Assembly (NCBI GenBank): GCA_020851015.1
Contig: JADZDN010000081.1
Location: 1-53,392 of the forward strand
DNA from: Alphaproteobacteria bacterium
GTDB taxonomy: Bacteria; Pseudomonadota; Alphaproteobacteria; JAEULC01
DNA length: 53,392 nucleotides
Direction of reading: 5' to 3'
Shown: piece by piece, positions 51,543 to 53,392 of the stretch
How the letters are laid out: every line of letters starts with the position of its first letter
How positions within the stretch are numbered: the first letter of the stretch is position 1
Translations under genes and position numbers: made by a program
Notes under the pieces: model-generated
Told to the model about the DNA's origin: nothing
Databases searched by the model: none
Seen by the model: the letters and a program-made list of their open reading frames with translations, nothing else

Positions 51543-52217
51543 TTGAGCGCGCCGCGCTACAAGCGAAACCAGATCGAGGAAGCATTGTGGAAGGTCTTCG
51601 CCGCCGGCAGGGTCGGCGGGGATGCGCCGCGCGTGTTTGCGACACGGATCAAGCGCCTGCTCGAACTCGATCGCGCACCGCAACCGCCCTCGGCGGGGGA
51701 CTACGCGTTCCACGACGATCCGCCGCGTGGGCTCGGCGTCGACACGGCATTTTCTGAATTGAACGTGTTCTGCCTGGCGATCGGTCTCGATCTGCTGGAC
51801 ATCGGGTTCAAGCAGCAAGAGGTTGTCTTTCTGCTCAAACACATCCGGCCGGAGTTGGAAAAGCAGCATCGCAAGATACTGCATAGCCCCCCGGCGCCGC
51901 GGCAACTCATCCCTGCCGAGGACCGCCCGGATTGCCCAGCATATATGAAAGGCACGATCAAGATAGCGGATTGTCGCGTGTTCCTGTCGATCAACAAGGT
52001 GGAGATCACCGAACTCTATCCGCGACACGACCCATGCACGCCGCTGATATTTGCCCCGCGATTCATCCGCGGCATCGAGGCACTGCGCAACGAGCTACAG
52101 CGGATGAACTACGACTACCGCCGAACCCTGGTGCTGGAGATCGCGGAGCTGGCGGTGCAGATCGGAAAGGAACTTGCCGAGACGGAACCAACCCGGCGCG
52201 GCCGCCATTCGGCGTAA
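51543..52217 (+). CDS. Hypothetical protein of integrative element
   Basis: A 224-residue protein I do not recognise. TTG 51543 was chosen because AGGAGG lies five to six bases upstream; the frame stays open to 51495. The N-terminus (R-Y-K-R-N-Q-I-E-E-A-L-W-K-V-F) could be a DNA-binding helix, the middle contains a helical F-K-Q-Q-E-V-V-F-L-L-K-H-I-R-P-E-L-E-K, and the C-terminus is a long helix rich in Leu and Glu. No signal peptide or membrane segment. It lies with a ParB-like stub and a serine recombinase, so a regulatory role in a mobile element is a reasonable guess. Confidence 0.7.
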   Translation: MSAPRYKRNQIEEALWKVFAAGRVGGDAPRVFATRIKRLLELDRAPQPPSAGDYAFHDDPPRGLGVDTAFSELNVFCLAIGLDLLDIGFKQQEVVFLLKHIRPELEKQHRKILHSPPAPRQLIPAEDRPDCPAYMKGTIKIADCRVFLSINKVEITELYPRHDPCTPLIFAPRFIRGIEALRNELQRMNYDYRRTLVLEIAELAVQIGKELAETEPTRRGRHSA

Positions 52218-52260
52218 GACGGCTCATTCCTGAATATATGAAACCCTAAGGAGGGGCGCT

Positions 52261-52431
52261 ATTAGGCAAGATGCCAAACCTGATGAGAGACCTGCTCTGC
52301 CGGCGTGGCTGGCCACCAAGGTGCGGCAGGCACCCATCGCGGAACTGAAGCCCTACCCGGGCAATGCTGGCAAGCACGGCGACGAACAGATTAAGAAGCT
52401 AGCGGCGCAACGCGCTCGCCACGCTGGATAA
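52261..52431 (+). pseudogene. ParB/methylase N-terminal fragment
   Basis: Behind a strong AAGGAGGGG the frame reads I-R-Q-D-A-K-P-D-E-R-P-A-L-P then V-R-Q-A-P-I-A-E-L-K-P-Y-P-G-N-A and H-G-D-E-Q-I-K-K-L-A, the beginning of a ParB-like nuclease domain as found in phage and plasmid DNA methylases. The expected start is ATT rather than ATG or GTG, and the frame ends after 57 codons, so both start and body are damaged. Confidence 0.6.
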
Positions 52432-52469
52432 CATCCGCCGCGTGATGGCGCAGCGAGCGTTCCGCCCGA

Positions 52470-52520
52470 GGCCGGGCTTCTAGGCCCGGCCACGCCGGCC
52501 CGGTGGTTTCACCGGGCCGG
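52470..52520 (+). terminator. Two tandem GC hairpins
   Basis: GGCCGGGC/GCCCGGCC (52470-52491, loop TTCTAG) is followed at once by CCGGCCCGGT/ACCGGGCCGG (52495-52520, loop GGTTTC). The second is a 10-bp perfect stem with TTAG after it. Their arms share GGCCCGG, so the two folds could also compete. Either a bidirectional terminator or a cap on the decayed ParB-like gene. Confidence 0.6.
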
Positions 52521-52577
52521 TTAGCTCGCGAGGATGCCGCGAGGAATGCCGGTGCGGTGTGCATCCAAATTCCAGCC

Positions 52578-52799
52578 ATGGAAAAGGGTGTTCATGGCAA
52601 TTGGCGTGTGGATGCTCTGCCCGGTACGGCGGACGCAGGCACCGGCTGCACGCCCGAAACACCCGCCAAGCGCCGCCGCAGCACCAGCGAATACAAGGTG
52701 ATAACGGACCTGCCCCCGATGCTGCCGGTGACGGAAGCCGAACTCGAATTACTCGAAAGCGAACTCGCCGAATTCATTGCGGAGTTGATGAAGAAGTAG
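52578..52799 (+). CDS. Small acidic-tailed hypothetical protein
   Basis: A 73-residue frame from ATG 52578 (open back to 52503). The C-terminus E-A-E-L-E-L-L-E-S-E-L-A-E-F-I-A is a clear amphipathic helix with a heptad look, the N-terminal half is Pro/Arg-rich. It is 32 bp ahead of the serine recombinase on the same strand, a place where small accessory proteins are common. No clear Shine-Dalgarno; not recognised. Confidence 0.45.
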   Translation: MEKGVHGNWRVDALPGTADAGTGCTPETPAKRRRSTSEYKVITDLPPMLPVTEAELELLESELAEFIAELMKK

Positions 52800-52831
52800 G
52801 AAGATTCGTTACGGAAATTGACGGTGCGCCC

Positions 52832-53319
52832 ATGAAAGTCGCTCTTTATCTTCGAGTCTCAACGGCGCGGCAGGCGGAGAAAGACCTGTCCATTCCCGAT
52901 CAGCGCAACCAGTTGGAGCGCTGGGCGAAGGACAAGGGCTGGCAGGTCGTCGCCGAATATGTCGAGCCCGGCGCATCGGCCACGGACGACAGGCGCCCGC
53001 AATTCCAGCGGATGATGGACGACGCCGCGCGGGCAGACCGCCCCTTCGATACGGTGCTGGTCCACAGCTTCTCGCGCTTCTTCCGGGACTCGTTTCAATT
53101 CGAGCTGCACCGCCGTTCCCTTGAAAAACACAACGTCGCGCTGATCTCGATCACGCAGGCCGTGACCGACGATCCGGGCGGGCAGATGTTCCGCCAGCTC
53201 TGCGCGATGTTCGATGAGTATCAAAGTCGCGAGAACGCCAAGCACGTCCTGCGCGCCATGAAGGAGAATGCGCCCCTGCCGAAGAGGGCGCAGGGGAAGT
53301 GCCCAGATTTGTACCGGAA

Positions 53320-53329
<10 letters not shown>
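52832..53329 (+). CDS. Serine recombinase, truncated after catalytic domain
   Basis: Resolvase/invertase-type serine recombinase. The nucleophile Ser is in Y-L-R-V-S-T (residue 10), with D-R-R-P-Q-F-Q-R-M-M and S-R-F-F-R-D-S-F following, then the R-E-N-A-K-H-V helix-E region near 135-142. Large members continue for 300 or more residues; here, after M-K-E-N-A, the sequence changes and the frame stops at residue 165 inside the tRNA-Lys gene. ATG 52832 has no strong Shine-Dalgarno. The catalytic domain is complete but the DNA-binding part is gone, so it is probably inactive alone. The abrupt end at a tRNA gene looks like an attachment or deletion junction. Confidence 0.85.

Positions 53330-53392
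<63 letters not shown>

Overview
The window is a GC-rich, densely packed piece of a proteobacterial chromosome. The mix of Tat-exported solute-binding proteins, PotABC- and Dpp-type importers, hydantoinase pairs and IS630/IS481/IS1634-type debris looks most like an alphaproteobacterium of the Bradyrhizobium/Hyphomicrobiales kind. That placement is inference from gene content, not from a marker gene. Almost everything is catabolic: five complete ABC importers sit in about 50 kb, each packed with its own enzymes and its own regulator from a different family.

Module A (313-10657) has two divergent arms. The left arm is CoA-transferase A/B, a thiolase-like protein without the nucleophilic Cys, and a DUF35 Zn-ribbon partner. 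The right arm is YCII, a Tat-exported binding protein, a class III aminotransferase, PotA/PotB/PotC-like transporter genes and a GntR/UTRA regulator. A perfect 16-bp palindrome lies between the arms. Module B (10873-19985) is an IclR regulator, an aconitase-type hydratase in two subunits (LeuC/LeuD-like), an isocitrate-lyase/PEP-mutase-family lyase, and a complete Dpp-type importer. The enzyme trio has the architecture of dimethylmaleate hydratase plus dimethylmalate lyase. Module C (20599-30324) has an ornithine-cyclodeaminase-family protein, an enolase-superfamily dehydratase and an XRE-cupin regulator on the minus strand, divergent from a GhrA-like reductase and a Dpp-type importer whose two ATPases are fused. 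A repeated operator-like motif sits between them.

Module D (31102-40293) is a LysR regulator divergent from a PotDABC-like importer followed by hydantoinase/oxoprolinase subunits HyuA and HyuB. Module E (43278-50480) is a LysR regulator divergent from an iron/phosphonate-type importer whose genes are interleaved with a fumarylacetoacetate-hydrolase-family enzyme and a 2-hydroxyacid dehydrogenase.

The seams between modules hold decayed mobile DNA: IS3-type (30.3-30.9 kb), integrase-type fragments in both orientations next to a beheaded Crp/Fnr gene (40.4-41.3 kb), an IS1634-like element with a frameshift and an IS630 stub (41.8-43.3 kb), and an IS5 stub plus a 260-bp inverted-repeat mini-element (50.6-51.1 kb). 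The right end carries a degenerate initiator-tRNA fragment, an unknown protein, a ParB-like stub, strong hairpins and a serine recombinase that runs straight into the 3' end of a tRNA-Lys gene at the window edge, as at an attachment-site junction. The whole window reads as a mosaic catabolic island built by accretion of transporter-plus-enzyme cassettes. Substrates are not determinable from sequence alone.
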